Of a DNA stretch of 64,000 bases, positions 42,747-56,498 are shown piece by piece. This DNA is from Diaporthe sp. PMI_573 (taxonomy: Eukaryota; Ascomycota; Sordariomycetes; Diaporthales; Diaporthaceae). The stretch covers positions 434,001 to 498,000 of the forward strand of contig JAJTUP010000036.1 of NCBI GenBank assembly GCA_021399435.1. Direction: 5' to 3'. The notes under the pieces are model-generated. The model saw only the letters and a program-made list of their open reading frames with translations. It ran no database searches and was not told the DNA's origin. The number at the start of each line of letters is the position of its first letter. Position 1 is the stretch's first letter. Both the position numbers and the translations under genes were made by a program.

Positions 42747-45700
42747 CTACTCCATCGTCTTCAAGAATCCGTCCAAATCAAAACTCTCCTCGTACTGCTT
42801 GTTGTCCCACAAGTCTCCCAGGTCCTCCAACCAGGCTGCCTTCTTACCCGGCTGGCGGACGTCACCCGTCTCAATATCCACCATGTCCTCTTCACGCCCC
42901 TCGAACCCAGAGCCGCCGCCGGCTGGCTTCTCGGTGATCAGGCCAGGCCCCGAGTCACCTATATTGAACAGATCCAGGATCTGATCTGTGTCCATCGTCG
43001 CTAGACCCGCGTTCTGCTGGTTTACAACCGTCGAAGCCACATCAATCTTGAACCGCTGCAAGCTGAGAATCTTCTCCTCCAACGTGCCACGCGTGATCAA
43101 TCGATACACGTTGACAACCTTCTTCTGCCCGATTCGGTGTGCCCGATCCATAGCCTGCAGGTCCTTCTGTGGGTTCCAGTCGTGCTCGACGAATATGACG
43201 GTGTCTGCCCCCGTAAGATTGAGACCCAAACCGCCAACGCTGGTGGTCAGAAGGAGGCAATCATAGGATGGGTCGCTGTTGAACTTGTTGACAATGTCCT
43301 GGCGTTTATTGGCTTCGACACCGCCATCAAGACGGAGGTATGTGACAGAGGGAAGCATAGCCTTCAGCACTGAATTCTGCACCATGTCCAGCATCTCCTT
43401 CATCTGACAAAAGATCAGTGCCCGATGAGGCTTGATTGGCTGATATAACGGGTCGTTCGAATCATGCCCCTCTGTACCGATGCCGCAATCTACCAGGAGG
43501 TCTCGGAGTGCTGTCAGTTTCGGGGCGTGGGCGGCATCTTCCAGGCTGGTATTGCCCTTTGCGAGAATGCGTTGAGTTTCGTCGTAGTTCGGATGACCCG
43601 GCTTCATCACCATAGCAGGAGAGTTGCAGAGCTTCCGCATGTATTGTAAAGCTTGGAAGATGTGCTGTTTGGCATCCTTGTCGTCACGGCCTGCCTCGTC
43701 GGCAAGTTTCTTCGACTCGCGCTTCGTGAAGTCTTCAAACAATTTCCTCTGTAGATCGCTGAGGTCGCAGTAATAGTTCTGCAAGATCTTAGGCGGGAGG
43801 TCGTTGAGTACTTCTTCCTTCAGACGTCGCAAGAGGAAGGGCAAGACCTGTTTGTGCAGGGCTTCGATGGCGAGGGCTCCTGCTTCTTGTTCTTTCGAGG
43901 AAGCCTTGCTGTAGCGGGATGCAGAGATTGGCTTCACGAAGCGGTCGGCGAAGACCTTCTCTGCCCCAAGGAAGCCGGGCATCAGGAAATCGAATAGAGA
44001 CCACAGTTCCAGGACGTTGTTCTGGATGGGCGTGCCGGTCAGAATGAGCCGATGATTGCTCACCAGCCTCTTCACTGCCAGACTGATCTTGGCCTTGGCG
44101 TTCTTGATGAGGTGGCCCTCGTCAAGCACCACGTAATTCCAGTTGTACTTCTCCAGAATGTCAACGTCGTTGCGGCAGACATCGTATGAAGTGATGACGA
44201 TGTCGGGCTTGTCGAGGCGGTCTCTCATGCTCTTTCGCTCGGCCGGGGGTCCCACGTATGCCGTGACGCTGAGAAACGGGGAATATGCCTTGATCTCTTG
44301 CTGCCAGTGGCCAGACAGGGTGGGAGGGCAGACAATCAGGGAGGGAAGTCGCCTGACGTCCGGCGATCCCGTCTTGGAGAACTCCTCAGCTCGCTCATGA
44401 TGGTCGCTGGCCACTATGCAGAGCGTTTGCAGCGTCTTACCCAGGCCCATATCGTCGCATAGAATCCCATGCAGATGGTATTTGCGGAGGAAGTTCAGCC
44501 AGTTCACACCTTCCTGCTGATAAGACCGCAATTCCGCTTTGATGGCAACCGGGAGCGAGAACGCCTCTACCTTCTTTGGGTCCAGCAGTTGCGCAATAAA
44601 GGTTCGCTCGCGGTCTCTGCCCTTGAGGAGTTCCTGAGAGAGACCTGGGGGGTCTGGTATGCCCGCTTCCAGCGGTACGAGCTTCACCAGTGTCGCAAAT
44701 GATGTTGTTGCTATCAGCCGGATCTCGTTGTCGGAGTCGCTCATCCGGCCCAGGACGGGAACGATAAGGAAGACCACATAAGGTAGAATCGCGTCCCCCA
44801 TGACCGCAATCAGGTGGTATATGACCTCAATGGCGCCTTGTCGGAAGTGTAGATCCAAGGGGTTATTTATCGACGGCAGAACCTTTTCGACCAAGGCTGT
44901 CATGCCCTGGACTGTGATGACGCTGCAGATTGTTGCTAAGCATTTGGCAGCCATGTATCGGAACACCGACAGCTCGGAATGCAAAGCCTTGATGACGAGC
45001 GGGGCCATCTGCAAGATGAAGGTATGGAGGGCTGAATCGATTGTCGGTGTCATCGTGCGAATCACGGACATGGCGTCGACGATCTCCTGTCCGAAAGTAT
45101 TCTCGGGATCTCGTGCTTCAGCAGGCAGGTCGCTGGAGAACGCTTGTACAAGAGGCCGCTCCATGAAAGTGCGAATACTGGGAACGACGGTCAGAAGTTC
45201 GGCGCCGAACGTCCTCGATAAGATTTGCAACGCCTCCTTTGCACCGCGACGAGTTATGCGGGCTGCCTTTGCTTCACGGGCCCACTTGGCAGCGTCGGGA
45301 TGGTCGACACGATCCTCTTCTTTTTGCATCGATAGCACCACGTCAATCTTACCGGCGTGGACCGGGAATTCCGGTGTTTCCGCTACTTCCATGCAAGAGA
45401 ACTTGACGAGGTTGCCCACCACCTTGTCCGCAGGGCCCCGACGACCAGATTCCGTGAAGAACTGGACAAGGTTTGCAATAGTCGACGACGAGCGACTTTG
45501 CAGATCCTGGTTCTCCTCGTATTTGATGCTGTCCATAATGGCCTTAATGAGCGGGCTCGGCTTCTTAGGCAAATGTTTGATTGCCACTAGAGCACATGCT
45601 GCTGCCGCTCTGATCCGTACATCGCGCGTCTCTTTCTTGGCCTTGGCTTCTTCTATGGCTTGAGCGGTAAGATCGCGAGTCTCCGCAAGCTGTTGACTAG

Positions 45701-48627
45701 CGATGAGCCGTTGCCCAGGCGCCATGGCTTTCTTGAGTCTCTCGTAGTCCTCACCCACCACCTTCTCAGCATTCGCGATTGAGAATGCCCCTGGCCCCGC
45801 TTCCGCCTCGCCCTGAACTATCACAGCAAGGGTCGGAAGCTTGCTAGATGATACCTTTCCGAAATCGCGGAACAGATGTATCAGTTGCGAGCAATGGGCG
45901 CGGACGCCTCGGATGTAGCTGACCAAGTCTCGATAACAAGATGGCCGTTCACCCTCCAGCATCCGCTGCAGCAACGTTACGAACCTAGAGCACTGCTCAA
46001 CGTTGGAAGAACTCTGTGCGTATTCGTCGATGACCATGCAAGCGCTGAGTTGTGTGGAGGAGTATGAGGACGAAAGACCTTTGATGATGTTTGCATCGTA
46101 TTCTTGCAGGCTTTCTGCAGGAAGAAGGGACATGATGAAGCCCATGGCTTTCGCCGCACAGATCCGGGATCGCACTAGTGTTTCCATGCCGACCAAGTCG
46201 ACATCTCCTTGCATCATGCGTCCGTCGAGATCGTGTGACTGGGAGGCAGCTTGGGGCTCTTCAACCTTGGTCGACTTCCTGCGTCTCTTGTTGGCACGCT
46301 CTGAGCCCTCTGACGGACTAGATCTTCGAGGGGGCGCGGGCGTTCCGCTGAGGGGGGCGTATGTGCCACCTGATGGTTTCATGAAGAGTTTCGCGTCCAT
46401 AGGGATGGGGTTGCGCTGGACACCAATGGGATGCAGAGTCAGCTGCATCAATGGTTCGACATGAGAAGAAAACTCCATTGCCAGCACTGCTGGATCCTGA
46501 GCAAGAGACTTGACTAGTGAAATCCATAGCTCGATGGACATGTTCAGCGTCTCTGGATCGCGCTCGACCAGAATGTTCTGGAAAATCAATCTGAGAATCC
46601 TGCCATTCAGCCAACCTTGTGCTGATTCTGCGTCGAGCTTGGCGAAGGTCATGAGAGCCTTGAGGACGGCAAGACGAACTGATATGATGGTATGGCGTAA
46701 GAATGGGTAAAGCCTTGGCACAAGGACAGTAAATGATCTCTCCTCGTCCTCTTGCGCTGAAGTCTTCATAGCCGCCAGGACTTCCGGGAAGCTGCAGAGA
46801 ACAGCAAGGAGATCCATAATTTTGCCGGTCGAAGCGCTTAGGTCGTCGGTTAGGTCAGCCAATCCTTCCCAGACAATGTTGATCAATCCGTTCAACTCGC
46901 CAGGACGTTGCGTGACGAATTCCTTTGCCATTGGTGTCAAGGTCGCGGCGCTGACAGAACGGACGTCGTCGTCGCTATCTCCAAGACCTTTCATGACCGC
47001 GCGAATGATACCATCGATCATGTCGCCATCTTTCATTAGTAGATCTTTGCGGACGGCCACAACGTAGCGAAGCCCAACCATGCCACCGTGGCAGATCGGC
47101 CAGACATGCTGTTCCAGCGGCAGGTCTTCTTGCATGACCATACGGTAGAGTATGCGGTAGATGGCGTGTACGGAGTCGGGGGGGACATGGAACAGGACGG
47201 ATCCGAGTGTCTGACCGACGGTTTCCCTAATGGGCGCCACCGAGGTGTCCGAACTGTAATCTGTAAATCTGTCCAGCATCAGAACACAGCAGAGCCGGCA
47301 GGCGAGGTCGTCGAGCCACTTCCTATTCAGGTCGTTGTTCTCGCTGCGTGACACGCCACGGACACGGCCGGCTCCTGCACCATGGACCCTGATCAACTCC
47401 CTCAAGCCCATAGCTGCACCATGCCTGATTTCCCAGGATGGATCAAACAAATCGACCTTGAGGAATTCACATAGACGCTCGTACGGCCATTCGGAACCTT
47501 GCATGTTGACGTCGGCCTCCAATTCAGACTTGATCGGCAGGACTGCGCCTTTGTACTCAGATACAACCTTGCTGTCTTCCTCGAGATCAGCCGGCCTATC
47601 GAGACTGAAATAGTCAGCCATTTTGCCGTTCTTTTTCGAGTCGGCATCGACCATGGGGGTGTCCTCGGCGAATCCTTCTGAGCCAGCTGTCGTGTTCCGA
47701 CGGAGGGAGAGGTCGCCAAAACCACCCTTCCCTTGAGCGGCCTTCTGAGCCTCCCGTTTTCGTTTTCGCTTCAGCACGTTCAGTTGCCTTGCGCTCATAC
47801 CGCTCTCTTCCCCTGGGTAAGGTGTGGTGGCAGCTCCGTTACTGTCGGGGCGGCCGAACCCGTGGGAACCGTTTGTGTCTGCCGGAGTGCCGGGACTAAC
47901 GGCAGACTCGTTCGGGATGGGTATTTCTTCATCCTCGAAAGGCCGTCCCAGCAGACCGAGACGGCCGATTAGGGTCTTCTTTTGGTGTACTAGGCGCTCC
48001 TGAGGTTCCAAAGCGCCGAGAGAGTAGTCAATCTTCTCTCCGCGAAGCAACTGCCTGCCGTACCTGATGATATCAGGCACGTTCAAAGCCCCTAAGCTTA
48101 AGCTGTCGTAGTCGGGGATGAATGGTTCGGCCTCCTCTTTCTTGACAAGACCGTTGCCGGCGCCCTCGTCCTTCTTTGGTTGGACAGACTCCTCGCCGGG
48201 GTTCGGATCGTAGGTCTCCGCATTTTCAATTATCTTGCCAATGGCCTTTGCCGCAGTAGTCCGTGTTTCCCAGTCCTTGTGGCGCAGGTACGGGACCACT
48301 CTCGAGAGGAGGTTGAAAAGTTCCTCTGGCTGTTGTTTTTGCCAATCAGCCAGCTGATTTACTGCTGTGTCCCGGATGAGCCGAGTACTTCCGGTCTCGA
48401 GAATCCTGGGCGGTGTTAGCAAGTCTCGTAGAGGCAGCAGTATAGGTAGCAGAAGGAACCCCCGCTCTTCGAACCGAAGGCGGGAGCAAAGCTAGCGAAG
48501 TAGAGGCATAGAAGAACAAGACAGGACAAAGGAACACAGAATCAAAAGCATGCAGCATGCGTACACGTTTGAAAGGGTATGGATCAGGGAAAACTCACGT
48601 GACAAGTCGATCAAGCCTGGATGCCAT
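42747..48627 (-). CDS. MOT1: TBP-associated Swi2/Snf2 ATPase Mot1 (BTAF1)
   Basis: Two exons, 48599-48627 and 42747-48405, with a 193-nt intron, giving 1895 residues. Mot1 uses ATP to remove TATA-binding protein from DNA and so redistributes it between promoters. The short first exon MASRLDRLVT joins to ILETGSTRLIRDTAVNQLADW, the conserved start of the HEAT-repeat array that grips TBP (about 1-1250). The Snf2 ATPase is C-terminal: LRSYQQEGVNWLNFL, motif I DDMGLGKTLQTL (about 1325), motif II DEGH (about 1438), motif III LTGTPIQNN, motif V GGLGLNLTGADTVIF and motif VI DRAHRIGQ (about 1765). The DEGH box and long HEAT N-terminus distinguish Mot1 from chromatin remodellers. The protein ends with the usual short acidic-aromatic tail (EESFDLDGFLKTME). 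Nothing is missing relative to the family. Confidence 0.97.
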
Positions 48628-51600
48628 TTTTTCTCATATCATGATATATGGCTTCAGGATTACGATGCAAGGAATGCTACTGGCAGCAAAGACTCGGCCC
48701 CGACAAAGCCATCAAGTTATTGGGTCATGAAACTATTGTCTGGGCAGAGCGATTGTTGCGTATCCTAGTGGCTCTGTCTAATTACCACAGTCAGTCGGTC
48801 TATCCGTCGGTAAATGGGTTCGTGCGTGCAACAAGAGAACAGCAAAGTGAGCTCGAGAAGACGTAGTACAGCTGTGGCGTGCCCTGACCCGGTAGAAGGC
48901 TTGGCGCCCGATACTGGCTGGGCCAGGTAGATCCGCATCAAGCTGAAGCTTGTGATAAGCTACAGGGGTGTGAGGATGGGTTTGGCTCACCTTGGGAATG
49001 GGACGGTGGAAGGCGAGGCCTGCCCAATCAGAAGCTGGCAAAGTGGACACTTGGACACTGGGTCAAAGAGGCCTGGCCGGGAATGGAATGTGCGGATCCC
49101 TGCGCTAACAATGCAAGCGGGTCGCGGGTGGGTGGTGGAAATGGAAATTGGCTATTGGGTGTTAGTGTTAGCAGCTTTGACGGGTGGGATGGGATCTCCA
49201 GTCCGCGAGCTGGAAGGGATCTGAAATGAAAACTTGCTGCAGTCGGTCGCGATGCGATGCGACGCGGTGAGATGCAGCTGGTGTTTTTTTGGGGGGGTGG
49301 GGCCGGGGATTTGGTTTGGTTTGGTGATGGTGATGGTGATGATGATGATAGTGATCTCGAAGGGTGGGATGGGCTCCTCCAGGATCAAAACATGCACGAA
49401 CTATTAATCAAATGTCAAGTCTCTTACTAGAATTCGTCTGGTGTTGCGCAGGCAGGAGCTGGTGCCGCGTTGGACGGATGGAGCTTTCCGCCGGTGGAGG
49501 TAGCTCGTGCTTGGTCCGGTTGTGCTGCGGCTGGTTGCTTGCTTTGCCTGCTTTGCCTGCAGATTGGCCGGGGTGGGGTGGTGCGTGTGCAGGCTGGGCG
49601 GTTGGCTGGGCGGGCTGGCTGGGCTGGGCCTTCTAAAATCTGAGTGGGCTGTGGGCTGTGGGAAAAAACGACGACGGGGAAGGTGGTCTTCTTCTAATCC
49701 GAGGCACTGTTGTTTAAATAGACATGAGCCACTGGCAGCTCCTGCACTTTGATTTTTAGCGCACCGGCCACCCCTGCAGAAGCCGCACCTGCCATCACTG
49801 CTGAACTACCAGATTTTTCCTTGGCCTTTGCCTGGGATCCTTGGGGTACGTCCCTCTCCGTCTTTGATCTCATCATCCATCAAACCAAGATGCTGCTGCA
49901 TCCCACTACTACCAGATGCGCCGGCACCATCGTCGACCAGCAGCGCACCCAACCTTAATCCCAGACTACCCGGCCTGCCAGCCTGCATGTCTGCTCTCGA
50001 CTCGGCAAACTCCATCTCGCTGCCTGCTACCCGTCTCGCGCCTCGTCGCCACCTACCTAAACCCCATCTCAGTTGTAGACCACGGAGTACCGTGCTACCC
50101 TCACACTGGCGCGTCCCTTCCTGCGTTGCAGCCTCACTTCAGTTGATATGCGCGTGCACACAATTCGCACTTCCATCCACCCATCCACCCATCCACCCAT
50201 CCCGAGCATGAGCCGGCGAGCTGAGGGCGTCGCGGTATTGTGTCGGGGTAGCAGGGCATCTCATCTCCAAACCTAGCGCAATGTTTGGCGTCTGCCGAAC
50301 TGTTCAAGACCAGAATCCACCTTGCAGCCGTGAACTATACACACGTAGACACTCGTCTCATCATCCCGTCATCCTCCGTGGTCTCGGGCCCGGCGCGTTG
50401 CCAGCATCAAGACAGCTGGACGCTTCTGCATCATCGAGGATCGCCAACATATGAGTAGGTATCAAGCTTCCCCTGCGCGCACCACACACGGGATCTTCAC
50501 AGTTCTCCGAGGCGTCTACGCCCTCGGGTGCGCCTCAGCATGACACCTACCTAGGTATGGGTAGATAGTTCCGAGTCAGACCGGGTCCTCGTCGGATACT
50601 TTTTCCTCGTCAGAGCGGGATCCTTGTTCCCCCAACCCACACCGTCTCTGGAGCCTCATGCAAGGCATCACTCACATCCAGATGCGCCGTTGAATGCTGG
50701 TTTTGCGCTCCGGGCCCAAGGCTGCAATGGGCAACTTGATCTGGTTCATCTGAGCTCAGTCTGCGCCACGAGCGAACCTCCCATTTTGCGTCGTGCAGTG
50801 TCGCGAGCGGTACACCCGGACGGACGGGTCGGAGCTCAGCACATGAAACGGCATTCCCATGTTCAATCGGGACTTGCGATCTCAGATGGGCGGTGGGTCA
50901 TGGACGTTAGTTCAACAGTGGACTTGATCCCTGCAGCCGAAAATCACCATCGCATTGCCTCATCAACACCTTTGCCTTGAGGCTTCATTCACATTGTCGC
51001 CCCCTGCCACCCCATCCCACACCACCCCCGCCGTCACCAAAATAACATGGCCATGCCTGCTTCTGTACGTCAACGCCTGCAGAGCCCGCTTGAGCCATGC
51101 GAACCATCACCCTGTGCTCATTCTCGGACAATTAAAAAACTGTCAAAACCCTGGTGATGCTTTGAGACTTCAGAACCTCTCGAAAGGCTGGATCCTGTTG
51201 ATCGCAGCCTCGCATGTGTTGGCGAGGATTTTCACGCTAGAGCCTCGCATCAATTGCGCTTCTCGCAACGACAGACACGTTTTTGGTTTGAGCTTGGACA
51301 CGCTCAGTGCCCCCAGTAACCCGGATTGTCCTGTGATCAGAGGTCGGTCTTCATCAACCACTGGAGGCTCATTACTACCATATGGACCAGTCGAGGTACC
51401 TACTAGCTTCGATGCTGCAGCAAACCAAGATTTGTGCTCGCTCGCACTCAGGTACCGAATGTGTATGTAGTAGTAGTAATTGTGCCTATCCAAGCAAACA
51501 ATTGGAGCCACTCCATAGTGTCAAGACTACAAGGTCATGTAGCGGGTGATTAGGTAATCAGCCTCGTAGGCGCGCCTGAGGGATTGCCCCCCCTCCAACC

Positions 51601-51789
51601 GCGTCGCGTCGCTCAGTCGAGCACCCGAGCAACTGACGTTCAACGAATTTTCGCCGTGGTCCCACAACGACGACCGTCCACCTGCAACGCGCGCAATACG
51701 GCACTCATGTTGCCAGACTAGGCGACCGTGCCAACCTCTGTATCTAACAGCTACTCCGCCCTGTCCGCTCCGTGGCGTTGGTCAGCAAC
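48628..51789. promoter_or_regulatory. 3.2-kb divergent spacer between MOT1 and SMC3
   Basis: Holds both promoters. Repeats inside: a GGTTT/GGT(GAT) array at 49310-49352, G-runs near 49290, CTGGGCGG-type low complexity near 49580-49640, and an (ATCCACCC)n array at about 50172-50203. Open frames up to 171 codons (for example 50955-51470) lack motifs or splice logic. It is long for a housekeeping pair, so an unseen small or non-coding RNA gene remains possible, but none can be supported. Confidence 0.5.
50172..50203 (+). repeat. (ATCCACCC)n octamer array
   Basis: About four head-to-tail copies of an ATCCACCC octamer in the MOT1-SMC3 spacer. Confidence 0.85.
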
Positions 51790-54700
51790 ATGTACATCAA
51801 GCAGATCATCATCCAGGGCTTCAAGAGGTTGCGCGCGTCCTCACACATTCGTTTCCGTGCGACTGCATGCTGACCAACCTCAAATAGCTATAAGGACCAG
51901 ACCATCATCGAGCCGTTCTCTCCGGGCACGAATGTCGTCGTCGGACGAAATGGCTCCGGCAAGAGCAACTTCTTCGCTGCCATCCGATTTGTCCTGAGCG
52001 ATGCCTACTCCAACCTCAGCCGCGAGGAGCGCGCCGCCCTGCTACATGAAGGCTCCGGCTCCGCAGTCGCCACCGCTTACGTCGAGATCATATTCGACAA
52101 CGAAGACCGCCGGTTCCAGACCATTGATAAGGACGACGTCGCAATACGGCGGACAATTGGGCACAAGAAGGATGAATACTCCGTGGACAAGAAGGTCTGG
52201 GCCAAGAAGGAGGTTCTACAGCTCCTCGATACAGCCGGGTTCTCGAGGTCGAACCCCTTCTATATTGTGCCTCAGGGACGCGTGACAGCCTTGACGAACA
52301 TGAAGGAGAAAGAGCGTCTGAACCTCTTGAAAGAAGTCGCTGGTACCCACTTGTACGAGGATAAACGCGCTGAATCCTTGAAGATCATGAACGAAACGAA
52401 CAACAAGAGGGAAAAGATCGACGAGCTCCTTGCGTACATCAAAGAGCGCCTGAGCGAGCTGGAGGAGGAGAAGGAAGAGCTTCGAGGCTTCCAGAACAGC
52501 GACAGGGAGCGCCGGTGTCTCGAGTATGCGTACTACTACCAACAGCAGACTCACTTCGAAGAGGCCCTCGAGGAGTTGGGATCGGCCATAAAAGATGGTG
52601 GCGAGAACGACACAGAGCAGCGCGTGGCCTTCTCAAAGGGCGAAAAGGCCATTGCGGGCATGGAGTCGAACATGAGCTCCCTGGAGCAGCAGCTGAACTT
52701 GCTCAAGATCGACAGGCGCCAACTTGAAGAGGATCGTCGTGAAGTGGCCAAATCGCGCGCCAAGGCCGAGCTGAAGGTGAAAAGCCTAGCCGACAGTCAG
52801 TCATCCCGAGATATGGCCAAGCACCAACACGACACCGAATTGGATGCCGTCAGGAAAGAAATCAAGGCTAAGGAGAACGAGCTTAAGAAGTTGACTCCTG
52901 AGTTTGAGAAGCGCAAGAAGACGGAGGTCGAAGTGAAGCAAGCACTGGATCACGCTGAAAATCGACGGATGCGCCTCTTGAACAAGCAGACTCGGAGCTC
53001 ACAATTTAAGAACCGTGCTGAGCGAGACGACTACTTGCGAAAGGAGATTAACGATCTCAATTTGACCATCTCCAAGCAAAAAGCCAACCTGATTGACGCC
53101 GAGGAAGAGGTCAAGAACGTAACCGAGTCGATTGATGGTCTCGAGAGATCCGTCGCAGACCTTCGCGCTCAGCTGGAAAACTGGGGTGGCGGTAGGCAGT
53201 CGATGATCGATCAGGTTGCGCAAGCCCAAGAGACCCTCGACAGCCTCAATGAAGAGAGGAAGAGGTTGCGCCGCGAAGACGACAAGCTTGATACTGTTCT
53301 GGCCAAAGTCCGGGAGGAAAGGGACCGAGCGGAACGCGAGCTCTCCTATGCCATGGACCATGCCACCGCCAAAGGTTTGGCTACTTTACGCCAGATAAGA
53401 CGAGAGAGGGACATCCCAGGCGCCCACGGGACTCTCGCGGAGTTGATGGAAGTCCCAGAGGCATATCGCGTTGCTGTCGAGCAGACAGCAGGAACTAGCC
53501 TCTTCCATTACGTCGTTGACAACGAAAGGACGGCAAGCATGCTCGCGACAGAGCTGTTCAAGAGACATGGTGGCCGCATAACCTTCATGCCCCTTGCCCA
53601 GTTGAAGCCGAGGCGCGTGAACATGCCTCGCGCGAGCGATATCGTGCCTCTCATCAATAAGATCAACTACGACCAGGAGTTCGAAGACGCCTTCCAACAA
53701 GTTTTTGGCAAGACTGTCGTCACCAATAACTTGCAGATTGGTGGACAATATGCCAGAAGCCACAACGTGGACGCCATCACATCCGATGGAGATATCATCA
53801 ACAAGAGGGGTGTCATCTCGGGTGGATTCATTGACACGCGCAAATCACGACTGGAAGCTGTCGCGGCAGTGAATCAATGGCGTGACAAATACGAGGAGAT
53901 TTTGTCGCAAGCATCCGAAACTCGGAAGCAGATGGAGCAAAAAGACCAGGAGATTACCCGCGCATTGGGCGAATTGCAGAAGACAGAGTCGCAGTTACGG
54001 CGAGCTGATGGTGGGCTTGATCCGCTCAAGATCGAGCTGAGAAGCAAACTTAGCCAACTCGAACGCGAGCGGGAGCATCTCGATGCGGCCATAAACAGGA
54101 GAGACCAGGTCGACAAGAACATGCATGATTTTGGTGCGAATCTCGAGGCGATGGAGGCGGAGCTGGCTTCTGACTTCAAGAAGGCACTGTCTAGTGATGA
54201 GGAACAGGCGGTGGAAGAACTCACTCAGCAGGTGCAACAGCTGCAGAAGGAATGGAACGTGGCCGCCCGAGCTCGGAGAGAATTGCACACGCGGAAGCAG
54301 ATACTGGAGACAGATCTGCGGCAAAACTTGCGTCTCAAGGAAGACCAGCTGAGCGGGCTGGCCTTTGAGAACTCCACTGCCGCCGATGGTGGCAGCAGCT
54401 ACTCGGATGCACAGAAAGAACTAAAGAAGATCCAGAAGTCCACCGTCTCAATCGAGAAGAAAATACAGCAAAATGAAGCTCAGGCCGAGGAGCTCGGCTC
54501 TCAGATCTCAGAAGTGGGCTCGGCAATCGAGGTGAAACAACAAGAGCTGCAAGAGCTTGCCCGGCAGATTGAGAGGCATCAGAAGAGGATAGAGAAGAGC
54601 GCGCAGAAGAAACATATTCTCACCAGCCAGATCGAAGAGATGGCCAAGAGCATACGAGACCTGGGCGTGCTTCCGGACGAGGCCTTCACCAAGTACATCA

Positions 54701-55611
54701 AGCTCAAGTCAAACGAGGTCAGTAGATCCTTTCTGGTTATCTGTCGTTGTCATGCCTGCAGGAGCTAACCTTGCCGGATCAGATTACGAAGCGGCTGAAG
54801 AATGTCAATGAGAAGCTCAAGAAGTACAAGCACGTCAACAAGAAGGCCTTTGAGCAGTACAACAGCTTCACAACACAGCAAGAGCAGCTTCTGAAGAGGC
54901 GAGAAGAACTTGACGCCTCCCAAGCGTCCATCGAGGAGCTGATCGCGCATCTTGACGAGCGCAAGGACGAGGCAGTTCAGCGGACCTTCAAGCAAGTCTC
55001 GAAAGAATTCGCGGAAATATTCGAGCGTCTGGTTCCTGCTGGACGTGGAGGCTTGGTCATCGAGCGGAAAGCCGACAAGCGCCGGGGAGACGCTGAAGAC
55101 TCGGACGAACAGGATGGAGGGAGTGTCGAGAACTACACTGGAGTTGGCATCAAAGTGTCTTTCAACTCGAAAATGGATGAGCAGCAGAAGATCCAACAAC
55201 TCAGTGGTGGCCAAAAGAGTAAGTGCTGTTGCCCTCCCGAGTCCCAGTGATGCGCATCCTGTGGCGCGCCAATTCTAAATGCAACTACTAACTCATGGGT
55301 CCATCCCCCCACCAGGTCTGTGTGCCCTTTGCCTGATTTTCGCACTCCAGCGCACCGAGAGCAGTCCCTTTGTCATTTTCGACGAGGTCGACGCCAACCT
55401 CGACGCGCAGTACCGGACAGCGGTGGCGGAGCTGTTGCAGACGTTGTCCAAGGAGGCTGGCACACAGTTCATCTGCACTACTTTCCGACCTGAGATTGTC
55501 AACGTGGCCGACAAATGCTACGGTGTAACTTTCCGCAACAAGTCGAGCGCTATCGGCTGCTACGACACGGAGGACGCACTGGAGTTTGTCGACGGCCAGG
55601 CTCCGAGGTAG
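51790..55611 (+). CDS. SMC3: Cohesin subunit Smc3
   Basis: Four exons: 51790-51827, 51888-54717, 54783-55218 and 55316-55611, giving 1199 residues. Smc3 pairs with Smc1 and Scc1 in the ring that holds sister chromatids. MYIKQIIIQGFKSYKDQT starts the N-terminal ATPase half. Walker A is GRNGSGKS (32-39). Lys106-Lys107 in IGHKKDEYS match the pair acetylated by Eco1 to lock cohesin. Two long coiled-coil arms flank the hinge (about 500-670, with HGTLAELMEV, GKTVVTNNLQIGG and the end KRGVISGGFIDTRKSRL). The C-terminal half has the signature LSGGQ (1096-1100) and Walker B FVIFDE (catalytic Glu1125), then DEVDANLDAQYR. The splice before LCALCLIFALQ sits directly after the signature motif. The first-exon donor GTTGCG is weak, but the joined GFKSYKDQT is invariant. 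Confidence 0.97.
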
Positions 55612-56498
55612 TCTGAGGGTTGTGTTACTCAAACGCAGAGGCCAGAGGCTACTTTGTACAATGCTGGGAAGCGGCGGCTTCCTTAATGACCGTTCTGGCG
55701 AGTTTGCTTTTGTCACACGACATGAGAGGTGGATTTAGCCTCCAGGTTCGGGGCGGGTGTGGTGTTTCTTGCTTACTTTGTACAAATTGCGTTATTGCAG
55801 TATTGCAGTATTTCATGAACGGAGGGAAGGATCATTCCGGTATGATATCCTGGTCGCATAGGTATTGACACTGCTTTGCTGTCTTTGAAGTGACGCCTCC
55901 TCAGCATGTGAGCGCAAATGAGAGAGAGCCTCCCTGCTACAGCCGGGTATTTGGTCCAAACTGAGCAGCAAGGCGGTCGGGTGGTGTTGCCAGCCTCTTT
56001 CTACAGTGTGTGTAGTGTCCAAGCATCGGAACCGCATACTTCTACGGCAGCATTAGAGATGATGTCATTCCCAGGCCCATGGCCTGGAGGGACCCGGTTA
56101 GAGAGACATTCTGCAGTCCCAGCTGTTTGTGACGATAGATACCTACCTGGACCAGCTGACCAGGCTGCCAGGTAGGCTACTGCGGCCGATCCCGCCAAGG
56201 CTAGGATCTGGACCCACTGGTGTTACCTGATCATGCACCCCAGGCCCAGGCCACCCGCAGTGCCGCAGCGCCGCAACGCCTATCTTGCTTATCGGGGCTT
56301 CATCATAGCCAGTGTAACCTCTTCAACATCTCTCCACCCCCCCTACACAGCACAGGACGAGACCGACTTGGTCATGGGCTGGCCCATAGCAATCAACAGG
56401 CCTTCCATGACTGACAGTCGGTGACTGGCGATTGACGAACGGATTGGCACACTGATCTTAACAAGAGGAAGCTACGTCGGCACCGGACCACTTCCACC
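55612..56498. other. Intergenic, no supportable gene
   Basis: 887 bp between SMC3 and SIN1, both on the plus strand. It should contain the SMC3 terminator and the SIN1 promoter. Open frames are short and unconserved. No repeat or RNA gene is visible. Confidence 0.5.

Noticed and set aside
44800..45663. 287-codon open frame on the plus strand
   Set aside because: Lies entirely antisense to the conserved HEAT-repeat part of MOT1 and has no family features; a shadow frame.
50955..51470. 171-codon open frame in the MOT1-SMC3 spacer
   Set aside because: No motif, no codon bias like the neighbours, overlapping frames on both strands.
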